From NCBI RefSeq assembly GCF_964656455.1, contig NC_135719.1, forward strand, positions 130,367,444 through 130,431,443: DNA of 64,000 bases. Direction: 5' to 3'. The notes below the pieces were generated by a model. It searched no databases, was not told the DNA's origin, and was given only the letters and a program-made list of their open reading frames with translations. This document shows positions 24,361 through 38,174 of the stretch, one piece after another (position 1 is the stretch's first letter; every line of letters starts with the position of its first letter). Origin of the DNA: Halichoerus grypus. Its lineage: Eukaryota; Chordata; Mammalia; Carnivora; Phocidae. The position numbers were made by a program, and so were the translations under genes.

Positions 24361-25624
24361 AAAAGACTCTCAATAAAGTGTAGATAGGTTATTTCCAGCT
24401 AAATCTAATGTTATAAGTTGATGAACTAACTCAAGCTTACATGAAATCAGTGTAGGATATATTTTTAAACAAACTTAAATTTATTTGGAATACATAATAA
24501 TTAAGAAAAGCAAATCTGAACTCTTAAAATCTAGTTTCCCAGAATGGGTCTACATATATTTGGAAATTGCACTAAATCATCATGATTCATACATATTTTT
24601 AATTTGAGAAATAATTGGTAAAGATCTATTTTTAACTTCAAAAATGAGAGGACACTGCTTTTATATAACATTTTATACAAATAAAAGAATGTTGTAATCA
24701 TTAATATTAAGCCACTCTTGTAGAGTTTTGGAAGGGAGTAACAAATTCAGAAATAATGTATCCCATAAGCTGCGCCTCCTTACTTTCCAAATACATGGGT
24801 GACACAGGTAACATGAAAAGGCCATGTTCAGAGGACTAAGATGATACCAGAGCTGGACAAACAATAAGTATCATCTACATTGTTGTAAGGCTCCTACAAA
24901 TGAAGACTGGAAGCCTTTACCAACTTCCTCTGACTCTCACAGCAGAATGTTCAGTTCCAGATTCCATTATCCCTGCACTGTGGCTCAAATAAAGTTAAAT
25001 ACAATTTTTTTCATGGTTAAAGTCATGGTTTGACATTACAGCAAAAAAATAAAAATAATGCCTTGAAAACAAGTTTCATTTTCAGAGCAACAGGTTTGCA
25101 TTTGCTCAGTTTGCTAAATTCAATGCAGCCTGGAAGAGATGAGTCACTCCTTTATCTACCCAAACAAAATAGTAAATTGAGAACTGTGCACTTGTTTGTG
25201 TGGAAAATTCTAAAATGAAATCAGACAACTATAGTGGTAGTGGTTTACCCTTTTGCCCTTATCTAAAAGTTGTAACATGAAGCTAGAAATCAACTTTACT
25301 AACCAGCAGTATTCACGTGATTTCTCCATCAGCAGAGATGTACCAATGTTTTTTTTTCCAACAAACATTTCGGAGAGTGGGTACTCTTCCTACATGTTAA
25401 GCACGTAGCTTAAAGAATGGTTACTAAGACCTGGCTTTGATACCAAAAAAATAAATAATATAAATTGGGGAGATATACTACCTGCTAGATTACAATAGCA
25501 GATAATGCTAGATGCTAAAATGATGGACAGTTACCTGAAGGGGCCTGTATTCTATAGTGTGGCTGGGGAGGGTCTCTCTTGGGAGATGACATATGAGCTG
25601 AGATCTAAATGAGAGGGAGCTAGC

Positions 25625-25865
25625 AATAATAATTATTATTACTACTGAAGTTTACTGAGCACTTGAGTTGTGCAAAGGATTGAGCAAATGCTTTATAAGA
25701 ATGACCTCACTCAGTCCCACTATTACTATCTTAATTTTAGTGATGTGTAACCAACTCTTGGAACTTGCCCAAGATCACATACCTAATATGTGAGGGAATG
25801 GAATTTAGACCCAGATTGTCTGGCTCCAGAGCCCATGTTTTCAACTCTTTGCTAAGCGGCCAGAT
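25625..25865 (-). mobile_element. MIR, nearly full length, minus orientation
   Basis: AACTTGCCCAAGATCACATA and GTCTGGCTCCAGAGCCCATG follow the reverse MIR order. Confidence 0.75.
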
Positions 25866-26344
25866 TCTCAGATGACCCTAACTCCATGCCTCTCTGTCAC
25901 CTACTCCCACAGTCCTATCTTAGTGGTTTTTTTTCCAGAACTGCCACCAAGCAAGAGGTATGTCCCAGTACTCCCTTCTCCCCACTAATCCCTCCTCCCA
26001 CTCCTTCTCCCCACTCCTCAAGCCTTTGGCTTTATCTACCCATCTGCCCAGTTTCCTCACTCTTTTTCTTCTGATACATCTGCTCTTCATTGTCAGGAAG
26101 ATGACCACGCCTTGACATTTCTTTTGCTGGCTTTAAGTCCAAGTTCTTTGACCTAACTTTCTTAATTTTCACTTTAACCATTCTCTTGTTCACATTTCAA
26201 ACTCCTTTTTAAAGCTGAACTTAAATGGCAAAACCACCAGCTCTGAGGGAATTAACAAATTTCCTTTTTCCTGTATCAGGTTACTGAGTCCTCTAAGGAA
26301 AACCACACAGGAGTACCAGTTGATGTGATGGCACATGGAGAGGC

Positions 26345-26377
26345 AACCCCTCGGTGCCCAGAACCCCTCGGTGCCCA
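26345..26377 (+). repeat. 17-bp tandem duplication
   Basis: AACCCCTCGGTGCCCAG is followed directly by a second copy, and a partial third start (ACCCCTG) comes next. Confidence 0.95.
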
Positions 26378-26777
26378 ACCCCTGCATGCCTCTTCCCAGC
26401 CCAAACAGTGGCCCTTCCAAAACGTTCTGTCTCAGACCCACCATCTTTTCACTCACTTCTGGTATGTAACATAGCTCCTTAAGAAATAAAATTGAAGCTA
26501 TTACGCAGGACATTCCCAAAATTTCCTTAATGTACCATTTTGAAACTTACCAATGGCTAGTCTATCCTCCTCTCTAGGCTTTGAGGAAAAGGAATCGATC
26601 CTTCTTAGACAAATTAGCCTATCTTTGTAATTTCCTTCCACATCCATCAAGGGCTTCACTACACCAATTATGTACTCTCTTCCTTGTACTGAACCTCTCT
26701 TTTCCTACTGGATCATTCTTCTCTACTCTTCCCATCTTTAAAAAAATATCACAGTAATTTTTTCTTAATGAAACAAA

Positions 26778-28472
26778 TTGAAGAGGATACACACAAACAG
26801 AAAGATATTCCATGTTCATGAATTGGAGGAATCAATATTGTTAAAATGTTCATATTACCCAAAGCAATCCACAGTTTCCATGCAATCCCTATCGAAATAC
26901 CAAAAGCATTTTTCACAGAACTAGAACAAATAATCCTAAAATTTGTATGGAACCACAAAAGATCCCAAATAGTCAAAGCAATCTGAAAAAGAAGAACAAA
27001 GCTAGAGGTATCATAGTCCCAGATTTCAAAATATACTACAAAGCTTAGTAATCATAACAGTATGACACTGGCACAGAAATAGGCACAAAGACCAAAAGAA
27101 CAGAATAGAGAGTCCAACAATAAGCCCATGCTTTTATGGTCAATTAATCAATGAAAAAGGAGGCAGGAATACACAACGGGAAAAGAGTCTCTTTAATGAT
27201 GTTGGACAAACAGCACAGCTACATACAGAAGAATGAAACTGGACCACTTTTTTACACCATAGGCAAAAATAAACTCAAAATGGATTAAAGACCTAAGTAT
27301 GAGATCTGAAACCATAAAATTCCTAAAAGAAAATATAGGCAGTAATTTCTTTGACATCGGTCATAGAAACAAGTTTTCCAAATACGTCTCCTTTGGCAAG
27401 GAAAACAAAAAGCAAAATTAAACTATTGGGCCTACACCAAAATAAAAAGCTTTTGTACACTGAAGGAAACCATCAACAAAACAAAAAGGCAACCTACCGA
27501 GTGGTAGAATATATTTGCAAATGAAATATCCAAAAAGGAGTTAATATCCAAAATATATGAAGAACTTACACAACACCAAAAAACAATAATCCAATTAAAA
27601 AATGGACAGAAAACCTGAACAGACCTTTTTCCAAAGAAGACATACAGATGGCCAACAGACACATGAAGAAATGCTCAACATCATTAATCAGCAGGGAAAT
27701 GCAAATTAAAACCGCAATGAGATATCACTTTATACTGTCAGAATGGCTAAAATACAAAACACAAGAAATTACAAGGTATTGGTGAGGATGTGGGAAAAAA
27801 GGAACCTTCATGCACTGTTGGAGGGAATGCAAACTGGTGCAGCCACCGTGGGAAACAGTATGGAGGTTCCTCAAAAAATTACAACCAGAATTATCATATG
27901 ATCCAGTAATTCCTTGACTGGGCATTTACCCAAAGAAAATGAAAACACTAATTCAAAGGGATACATGCAACTCTATGTTTACTGCAGCATTATTTACAAT
28001 AGCCAAGATACAGAAGCAACCCAAATGTCCACTCATAGATTAATAAAGATGTGATACACACACACATGCACACGTACATGCAATGGAATATGATTCAGCC
28101 ATAAAAAAGAATGAAATCTTCCCACGTGCAACAACATGGATGGACCTAGAGGGTATAATGCTAAGTGAAATAAGTCAGTCATAGAAACACAAATGCTCTA
28201 TGATTTCACTCATATATGGAATTTAAGAAACAGAACAAATGAACAAACAAAGAAAAAAAGAGACAAAAATACCAGACTCTTAAACACAGAGAATGAGCTA
28301 GCTGTTGTCAGAGAAGAGGGGGGTGGAGGGATGAGGAGGGAAACAGATAAAGGGGATTAATAGTACATTTATCTTGATGAGCACTGATAAATGTGTGAAA
28401 TTGTTGAATCGTGTTCTACACCTGAAACTATTGTAGCACAGTGTGTTAATTATACTTGAAAAATCACAGAAA
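26778..28472 (+). mobile_element. L1 3' piece (ORF2 end and 3' UTR), old
   Basis: Plus-oriented L1 sequence beginning in the ORF2 C-terminal region, with many stops, and ending after a GTTAATTATACTTGAAAAA-type 3' end. The flanks share TAATTTTTTNTTAATGAAAC-type sequence at about 26755-26777 and 28473-28494, consistent with a long target duplication. Confidence 0.85.
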
Positions 28473-30640
28473 TAATTTTTTTAATGAAACAAAACCCTTT
28501 ATCAATCCAACATGATCTAACCAGCAACCTATACTCTGCTTCTTATTAAGCCAAACTCCTGGAAGGAGCAGTCTACACCTGGTACCCCACAATTTTATTC
28601 CTAATTCATTTCCCCATTCATTGGGTTTGGTTTCCACCCCATCATACAATTAAAATAGCTCTCATCAAGATACTCAAAGATCACCGACAGTCAAATACAA
28701 TGGACTCTTTAAAAATCTACCCTAGTTTCCTTGTAGCATGTGACACTGTCAATGGCCGCTTCTGATTTTTAAGTCTCTCTTCTTCCCTGACTTTCAGAAT
28801 ACCTCTCTCTTCACTAGTTCTCTTTTTTCTTCCTGTTCTTTAATAATCTCCTTTCCTGGGTTTCTTCCACCATTTATCTTCTGAATACAGATAATATTAT
28901 AAGGTTCTAGTATTAAGCACCATTCTATCTATAAAATATCTTCAGTAAGTAAGCATGTAGGTAGATAAAGATATGTGATTTCTAATTCAGAAGCCAAACT
29001 GATTTTCTGAACTCCAGACCTTTAAATATCAAATTATATAATGATGTCCTATATTTGGGAATCCCCTAGGCATCTTAACTTTAGCATGTCAAAAAATTGA
29101 ATTTATCTGATGCCCAACTCCTAACAATTAAGATAGTCCTACTAATAAAATGGTGGTAAAGGCTCTCTCTGCTGAGAAACTACAGAAATGGGAGTGGAAT
29201 TGTATATTTAAATAGTGAGAAAGTCTGAAATAACTGCTATAGGAAAAGAGAAAATGAAAAAGAGATAAATGTTTAAAAGCTAACAAACAGAAATAAGGTC
29301 ACAGTTAGATAGTCTCAAATTTATAATGGACTCAAATATGCAAAATTCTTCAAATATTCCCAGCAAGCTTTTGAACCCAGGAAGAAAATAAGTTCAGCAC
29401 TATTTATTCTTCTGTAATTACAGGACAACAAGAATAGGCACATGATTAACATATGTAAGCCAGAGCTTAAGCACATAAATATCATTATTCTCACATTTTA
29501 AAAATTACAGGCTTTCATATTAACATATTACATACAATAACTCACTCAGAAGAACATTTGAAAACATCACGGCATTAATTGGGTATATAAGTATAAATGA
29601 ATAGAAAAGGATGTGGTTCTACTTGTAAATAATTGTGGTTCTTACTACTGATGGAAAAGCAGGTTTGAATTTGAACTGGATGAACACTGCCTCTAACTGC
29701 CCTGGGTCTGGAAACTGTTGCCACTGATTTGCACCCATCAGTCTGTCTGTATTAGGCTTTAGGTAAAACCTGTCATAGAACTCCTTCCTATATTCATTCC
29801 TTGGCAGGTCCTATTCAGCTACTGTTTTGACATTGTCTTTAATCCATCTTCCTCAAATAACCAACCAGAATAACCTAATCGTAATAAACATTTCGCCATC
29901 AATCAAGAAATTATATTACAGAACCCTCATAACAATCCTTCACACATACACACACATCTATAGAGAGCACACAACTAAACAAACACATCATTAATCTATG
30001 CATAAGTACTTTTAGGGTAGGCACATATACTAAATATTAGTATCTTCCTATGTTCTACATGAAATGCTAAATGAAAAGCAATTTTCTTATTTATTCCATT
30101 AGGATGATTTTCAATTCTGTTACTACTATCATACATTCCTGGATCCTCTTCTATCCTAAAGAACATTTTATAGTTAAATTGTGTGAAATTACCTCAGCCA
30201 CTAGAGCAGAGTGGTTAAATTTCATATCATTTAATCAAGCCTATTATTTATTTCTCATTATATAAGTGCTGTCAAAGACAGGAACCATCCAAAAACATAG
30301 AAATGTTCTTTTTTCTCCAAGAATTCCTTCCAGTTATATGGGAGGAAAAAACTTTTAGGTTTTTCTAAGGGAAAGACAGATTAACATGAGAAAAGCACAC
30401 AAATTTTATTTAATATTTTTACATACACATAGGAGCCTTTGTTGGAAAACGAAGACCCAACAAAGTGGTTAGGACCAAGAGCTTCTAAGCCTTTTTAACA
30501 GAGAATTTATGGAAAAAATGACAAGAAAAAGGAAAAGGGATCTAATAAGCTTTGAGGGATAAGAAACTGGGAAAGTGGCTAGGAAATATATGGCAAAAAC
30601 TAACTGAAGATCAGGGTTATTTTAGGTTTCTTTATACAGA

Positions 30641-30811
30641 TCCGTTCTGGAATCAACTCCCAATCTCCAATGATAAAAAAAAATGTTCTCTTCCTGGTAA
30701 ATTCCGTTTTGGAATCAACTCCCAAACTCCAATGATAAAAAAATGTTCTCTTCCTGGTAGAACCCAAATGTTCCCAATCTCCAATGATAAAAAATGCTCT
30801 TTTCCTCATGA
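30641..30811 (+). repeat. Tandem repeat, about 2.8 units of 60 bp
   Basis: Units start at 30641 (62 bp), 30703 (about 60 bp) and 30763 (partial). Each holds TCCAATGATAAAAAA followed by ATGTTCTCTTCCTGG or a variant. Units 1 and 2 are very similar; unit 3 lacks the first part. Confidence 0.93.
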
Positions 30812-32339
30812 GAAATAATATGACCTCCTTTAGGTATAAAAAGAGGTCAGAGTACCCTTCCTGCATCTACTGTTTCTCAAGTGCCTTCAGCTCACAATAA
30901 TCAATATGCCAAAGTGGCACATTTTGGGGTGGTATGTTCTGATCCCTTTCACAGCACCTTACCAAAAGTTTATAAAAACTCCAACTCAATCTAAAACTTT
31001 ACACATTTCTCTTTTATCTCTTTCTCTTTCTTCAGGTGGGAAAAAATGTTAACGAGTAGTTGTGTTGAGGGTCTCCGGTTTGCTGATAACTACAAGGATT
31101 CACTGGATTCAGCATATAGCCATACTTATGCTAATATTTATTAGACTGAAAAGATACAAGGCAAAATCAGCAAAGGGAAGAGAACATAGGGTGCGGTCCC
31201 ATGGAACCTGGGCACAAGCTTCCAAGAGGCCTCTCCCTGTAGTGACACAGGATGTGCTCAATTCTTCCAGCACTGAATTCTGACAACATGTGTGAGGTAC
31301 TGTCTACCAGGGAAACTCATTAGAGACTCAGTGCCCAAAATTTTAATTAGAAGTTAGTCACTTAGCTACTGTCTGCCTAGTATGTACCAAAATCCAGACT
31401 CCCAGAAGGAAAGCAGGTGTTCAGCATAAACCACATTCTTTGTACAAAAGGTCTAGGTACCGTGAGCTACATCTTATCATTTAAGGAAAGTTTCTTACTT
31501 GATTATCATTAAAGTTCCCATATGCCAAACAAGGCCTATTTTGGAAGCAGACCTAAGGAAATGGTCTCTGGTCTACTATGTTAACTCCTTTCTTCCCAGT
31601 AGTAAAATGGCTAAAGAATAGACAGAAAGGAAAAGAATGTATTAAAGAATGCACTACAACAACACATTTAGAAGATGGTAGAAAAGAACTCTCTTCCTTT
31701 AAGATTGATTGGCTTTGGCTACCAATAGATCCCTTTTTAATTACTGCAGTGGTTGTATTCAAATTATAACTACAGACAGCCTACTCATATGAATAAGGCA
31801 TATGAATAAGGCATTAAAATGAAAATAGAAAATGAAAAAGATATTCTTTTTTAAAAAAGTAGTATGGATAGGATCCAACATAAATTCTAGCTTTAACTGT
31901 TCACACATCTAAGATCATAATTTCACATATGTGGATTACAAAAAAAAAAAAATATTTACCAACTTGAAATTACAAAAGTGGAAAAATTGGACTAGGTAGG
32001 AGAATAATGGAGTAAATTTACAGAATAAAGAAACCAGTTCCGTCTAGTATACGAGAATCTTCCTACCTGCCTTCTTGCTATTTCTCATATTCATGAAGAA
32101 TTACTAAGCCTACATTGAAACAGTTTCCATTAAAGGACAAAAAGTAGACTACTATGTAGGTGACAACAATGATTATTTGTTCACTGATATCACTAAAATA
32201 TAACACAATTTCTCCTCTACTCTTATTTGATAGTCAGTGCATACAAAGGACTGGGCACCTTAGTGAATATTTAAAAATGAAAACTTGACCCCAAATAAGC
32301 CAGGGTACTCGGAATATTTTTATTATTTTTTTTGTGTTT

Positions 32340-32430
32340 TTTTTTTAATTTTCCCTTTTTTTTTTATGTTATGTTAATCACCATACATTACATCATTAGT
32401 TTTTGATGTAGTGATCCACGATTCACTGTT
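32340..32430 (-). mobile_element. Very short L1 3' end
   Basis: A T-run followed by ATGTTAATCACCATACATTA and GATGTAGTGATCC, the terminal part of the carnivore L1 3' UTR in minus orientation; only about 80 bp of the element is present. Confidence 0.85.
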
Positions 32431-32539
32431 TATTTTAAATAAACATTTTTCATCTACAGTATTATGTACTTTGTGTGAGACTTGTAAGGGTAATGAGAAA
32501 ACAGCTACATTTTAATGACTCAAAAACAACATCCCAGGG

Positions 32540-32775
32540 AAACAGTAGCATATCATGGAAAGATCATGAGTCACAAACTTGAGATCAAATCCCAGCTCTG
32601 TCACTCTATAACCTTAGGAGAAGTGCTTACCATCTGTGAGCCAAGGTAACTAAATTTATAAAGAGGACTCAATAACATCTACATATCAGAAGAATGATGA
32701 CCTACACAAAATCAATTAGATAAACATCTGGAAGACTGACTGGCACATTTTAGGAACTCAACAATGGCAAAGGTT
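32540..32775 (+). mobile_element. MIR fossil
   Basis: TCAAATCCCAGCTCTGTCAC and CTGACTGGCACATTTTAGGA match MIR core and tail. Confidence 0.65.
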
Positions 32776-32810
32776 TATTACTAACTAGAAACAACATTAA
32801 AATTAGAGAG

Positions 32811-33005
32811 CTAGGCACCTGGGTGGCTCAGTCGGTTAAGCAGTTAAGTGTCTGCCTTCAGCTCAGGTCATGATCCAGTATCCTGAGATCAAGCCCTGCA
32901 TTGGGCTCCCCGCCCAGTGGGAGGCTGCTTCTCTGTCTCCCTCTGCCCCTCCCCACTGCTTGTGCATGCTTTCTCTCTCTCAAATAAGTAAAATCTTTTA
33001 AAAAA
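32811..33005 (+). mobile_element. SINEC, older subtype
   Basis: SINE with a partly duplicated GGTTAAG segment in the head and a degraded tail. Flanked by AATTAGAGAG (32801-32810) and AATTGGAGAG (33006-33015). Confidence 0.92.
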
Positions 33006-35854
33006 AATTGGAGAGGTAATCCAACGTCTATATTTTAAAGATGAGGAAATTGAGAGACAAGGAGATAAAGCAATCAATCCAAGATAAGGGAAGTAGTTTA
33101 CAGCAGAAAAAGAACTAGCCACAGGTCCCTAATATTCAAACTAATATTGATTCCACTTCACTGTATTACTGACTTGGATACTAGCCAAAAAACCTCTTAA
33201 ATAATTAAATAAGTTACCATGTTCTTTCCTGAGATAGGAGGAAATATTAAATAGGAATTATACAATCTCTGATGCAGGATGTTTCTGCAACATTCTGTCA
33301 ACCGTCATAAAACTGAGAGGAAAAAAAAAATCACAGAATAGAGCTGACTTGGTTAAAACAAAATCAGGTATAGACTACTTATCTCCTTCTATGTTCAAGA
33401 CACCAGCTAGACACTGAGGAAAGTATTGTATGAGAAACACTGATTGGGACAAATATGATCAAGCAGGAGGGAAGTGACATCAATGTTAGCTAGTAGAAAC
33501 AGAATTTAAGTTAGTAAATTCAAGAGAAACTGCTCTGATCAGCAAGAATTCATAAAGAAAGGTACATAAAATAAGGAGACAATGAGCAAACTCAAGTGTG
33601 AAGAAGAGAAAAGATTGGGTCACTGATAAAGGACAGGCATTTAAGACCAACAGTAGCATGGGCAAGAGCCACAGACTGGGCCATCAGGGCTGTTCATGAA
33701 GAGTAAAAGTTCAAGAGGGCTAAAAAGAGATTAAAAAGTAAGGTCAGAAACCAGGGTGGGAGAATGCTGAAATCCAGTTTAAGCTTTCGAAAGTTTTTCA
33801 GCAAGGGAATAACGTGATCAGATATGTGCTTGAGAAAGATTAATCACCAAAGGACATTATGCTAACATTAGGATATTAAAATATCATAGCAACATTAAAA
33901 ATAATTGAAGATCATCCTTTTAAAGCAGGAATGGACTTTTAGAACCAACTTTTTTCTCATCTGAATTCCATTTTCAGCAATCAAATTCAATCGAGCTGGC
34001 TTATAATAGATCTATGGCATTCAAGAGACTAGGGGGAAAAAAAAGAAAACACCACTTATCAGTCTCAGTCTTTCTGAAGAAAATATAGGTATGTTTCCAT
34101 TCAATCCAATAAACATTAACTGCACTCAGCAACAGCCAAGCTGCTGAGACACAAAGACGAACAAGACGGCATGGTTCCACATTCTACTGCTACAGAGAAC
34201 CATACAGCGTGGTTAGGCAACAGACACGTAACAGTTATTTTTAATAAATGTGATATATATGAGCAATTTTTTCTTCTGTATTTCAAATTCAGCCTCTCTT
34301 CCCAATTTATGCTACCTAATCTATACTTACATTTCATTCTTCAGTGTCTTCATCTGTCCTTATCTTTATATAATGTTTTCTAACAACGATTCTTTGTCAA
34401 AAAGAAAAGAGCCCTGAGCTAACACCATTAGGTGATAGCTAAGGGAACCAAAAGAAGATAATTTGCAGTTGCTAGTGAAAGTAATAAAGACAAAGAGCAA
34501 AAAAAGGGAGGCAGGGGGAAGAAAGAGGCAGAAACATGGCTAGAGAGAAAATGAATGCCTATGCCACCCAATCTCAGAAGCCAACACCACTAGGGCAAGA
34601 GTGTGCATAGCATTCCTGTTCTGTTTCCCTTTGGTGCCTTCTTCCATGATGAAAGTGCTCATAACGTGGGTGTGGGCAGGGGAAATGTGGTTGAGAGGAG
34701 AACGGGGAAGAAGGAAAAGATTAACAAGAGAATCTGATCAACTGGACACCTCTCCCAAAAAGTCTTCTGTAAGAATTCAAAATAACTTGATTCTGTAATA
34801 TTTGAAAAAGAATGATCCCAAATTAGGGGCAAGCCAAATGGAAAGACAGTCACTTGTAAAGGCTTTATTTACAAATGAAAAATTAGTGGAGAGAAAAAGC
34901 CACTTGGTCAATTTTCCCAAAGAGTTTGATAAAAGCCTCTTCTAAATTCTAGGACAAAAAATTACTATAAATTTTTCTTTTAATTTTTATAATTGCTAGC
35001 CTTTGAGTTTTAGATACATCAAATATATGGTACAAGTTATAGATACACAGACGTACACATCACATACTTTTTAGTACACTAAACATGTATACTGTAAACT
35101 TACGTGTTTGTATTATACTCACTTTATCAAAAATTTAAAAAAACAAATTTAAATTTTAATTATTATAAAGATTAAGAGTTTTTATATCTTGGCATTGATG
35201 ACAAGGTCATCTTAAGCATAAATGTTCTGGTTCCCAAGTCTCCTTGGTTGGAAGCACCATTCTTAATTATAAAATTTCTCATATAAACACAAACAAACCA
35301 CAAGAGAATGATCTGTTTTACAATACAGTGTCTAGAAACCCAGCACAGTGAAAAGTAGCAACTGCCTTATCAAAATGATACATTGAAACAAAAATGATAT
35401 TTAAAGTATAGGCAAATATAAAGCTCAATTCTTTATCAGGACAAAAATGGCGACAAAGTTAGTAAGTAACAAACAAGCCTCAAGTAGAACACCATTCGAA
35501 ACAGAATTCAATTAATTATCTTAATACTGACTCTGTGAACAAAGACTAATTCCAGCCCAAAATATGACTTCCTTAAAGCAGACACAAGATGAAAACACTG
35601 ACTGAATATGGATATTATATCCAAAATGAGATGTAAGTATCTCAGTGAGAAAGAGGACTGATCCAAGCACAGGAAAAAATAAATTTTTATTTATATTTTT
35701 TGTATTTATTGAAATTAAACTCTTTTCCAGCATGTTGGAACATTTTAGGTTCCACATGACCAGTTAATTGCATGTATAGATGATTTAGTTTTAACTAACC
35801 TAAAATGGACAGGAAGCTTTAAAAACAAAAACCTGCAAAGAAACTACACATTGA

Positions 35855-36058
35855 GGGGTGCCTGGGTGCTGCAGTCGGTTAAGTGTCTGACTTAGTTTCG
35901 GCTCAGGTAGCAATCTCAGGGTCATGAGATTGAGCCCCATGTTGGGCTCTATGGTCAGCACAGAGTCTGCGTAAGATTCCCTCTCCCTCTGCCCCTCCCC
36001 CCCAGGCTCACGGGCTCTCTCACTCTCTCAAATAAATAAATCTTTAAAAAAAAAAACC
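35855..36058 (+). mobile_element. SINEC, older subtype
   Basis: Diverged head and a GACTTAGTTTCGGCTCAG variant. Flanked by a perfect 14-bp duplication AAACTACACATTGA (35841-35854 and 36059-36072). Confidence 0.94.
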
Positions 36059-38059
36059 AAACTACACATTGAATATAACATTACTAATGTATGGATATGT
36101 ATTTGTAAATGTGACATTAGGATTAACATGAATTCAACCAGCATTCTCAGAGTGCCAACTATGGACACAAGGCTAGCCTCAAGGGCTATGAAAAATACAA
36201 GGCAAGTCATGTTGCTCAGCTAAAAGAAAACCTGGTTAAGGGCACTGTGGTTTATGACCTGACGGACAGCAGTCAGCCCCATCTCCACCTCCTTCCAATA
36301 TATTCTTCTATTCCACAGAGGCTACAAAACTCAATGTTCAGACTCCCTTAAGCTAGGTTGGGGGCGGGGGGCAAATTAAACTCAATATAGAGAGAATTAG
36401 AATGTGGAAATGAGGTAGAGACAATATACTTGCTAATTTGGCTTTTTGCTACTGGCCAGCAAGGTCTTAAAGATATAATTTATTTTGTTCCATAGTGAAT
36501 ATCCCCCTTTGTGCTATCCCTTCTTAGAAGCCTAAGCAAGGCCACATCTGCCAGTATTATTATAAACAACTATTGCATAAAATACCTAGAGCAGTTCCAT
36601 TTCTCACACTAACCCCTAACTGATGTTATAAAGTTTTGCTTTTACTGTATAAACAAAAGAACAGATTTAATAGGATTTCACCTGAAATTCTCAGCTTCTC
36701 AATTAAGCCATGCCCCACTCACCTCTACTGGGAAATTAGCCTGACATACTCTTGCATGTCTTGATAAACTCATTCATTTCTGTATAATTTAGGTGTTTTA
36801 TGAACTGATAGTGAGAGGACAACTAATCAATTTTCCACAGTCAGGAGAACTAAGGGAAGTCTCTGAATAAAAGAACTTAAACCAAGCAAAACAAGTATGG
36901 CAGCCCAGAAATACAGCTACAGGAAGCTAAATCAGGCCATCACTCATTGGGATCTCACTATTTAAAACTTGTTAAAGTCATGATTGGTAGAAAGTAGAAT
37001 ATATACTTAAAATCTGTGAGTCAATTTTTCTTAACTCAAGCAAAATACATATTAATAATCTTTAATAACTGATTCAAACCCTTTTATTAGTTAAGGATCA
37101 GCTACATAAAATATCAGGGGCCACTATAATAACAATGTCACAAATAATTCTTCCTTTACAAATAAAACCTTCTGTCTTTTCTATCCTAATTTGTCTACAT
37201 ATACTATTACCATTTTCTTTTTGCCAAATGAAGCAGAGACACAGAAAAGGACATTAATCACAAATAACAGGTTCCTCGGTCTTTCTCAGTGATTAAAAAT
37301 AATCATTTCTCCACAAATCCTATGAGAACATATCTGCTTCATACAACTACAGTTTCCTTGTACTTTTTAATGAAACATGATACTAAGCTTAAGCAAAGTA
37401 CAGAAAATATTGTTCAATTAATTAAATACAGTCATCTCTTTGTGAAGAAATAAAATATTAACTTCTGTTTCATTAGCCATGATGTTCACTACATGGAACA
37501 TTTTAAATACACATTTCTTCAGAGTGTTCAACTTATTACACAAGGGCACATATAATTAAAATCTAGGCCCCAGCAACACACTGGGGGAATTCTGACCCTG
37601 GCACACATATCTCAAGTATATTTGTGTTTTCTTCATTTTTCTCACACTCTATTAGACTGATAATTGTAACTCTGCAACTCTGATGTTTAACTAAAGTAGG
37701 CACTTTGGGAGAAGAAAATTTGAATACAGATAAGATAAAACCAGAGCAGATTGGTATTTGGGACTGCTTTTGATTGAGGTGGAACTGCCTCTGATTAACA
37801 CATTTGTTATGAAATGCAATAGGACAAAGCAGGTATCAATACAAGACAGACACCTGTGTCTCACCAGTATCGATGTGGCAGCTGAGAGGACCAAGATAAA
37901 GTTCATAGTTCAACTAAAGAAATATGTCATCCCTAATTACATTATATATAGCAAAGAGGAGAACTTAAATGTAACCTAACACTTCATATTATTGCTCTAC
38001 ATCATTATAGAGCACATAGATCAGACACATTATCTTACATGATACAATAGCGCTGTGCA

Positions 38060-38116
38060 CTTGAGAGAAATCAACTTTTCTTGATTTCTCAATTTTTATT
38101 TCTTGAGAGAAATCAA
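38060..38116. repeat. Short direct and inverted repeat cluster
   Basis: CTTGAGAGAAATCAA occurs at 38060-38074 and 38102-38116. Between them TTGATTTCTC (38081-38090) is complementary to part of both. Confidence 0.95.
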
Positions 38117-38174
38117 AGCTAAGGAGGCTAAATGAGATAAAAAGAGCCCTATTTTTTTAAGTAAATACTGTTTC

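Noticed and set aside
26190..26519. 109-codon minus-strand frame
   Set aside because: It includes the 17-bp tandem duplication and intronic sequence. No known domain, and no acceptor/donor arrangement compatible with CEP128.
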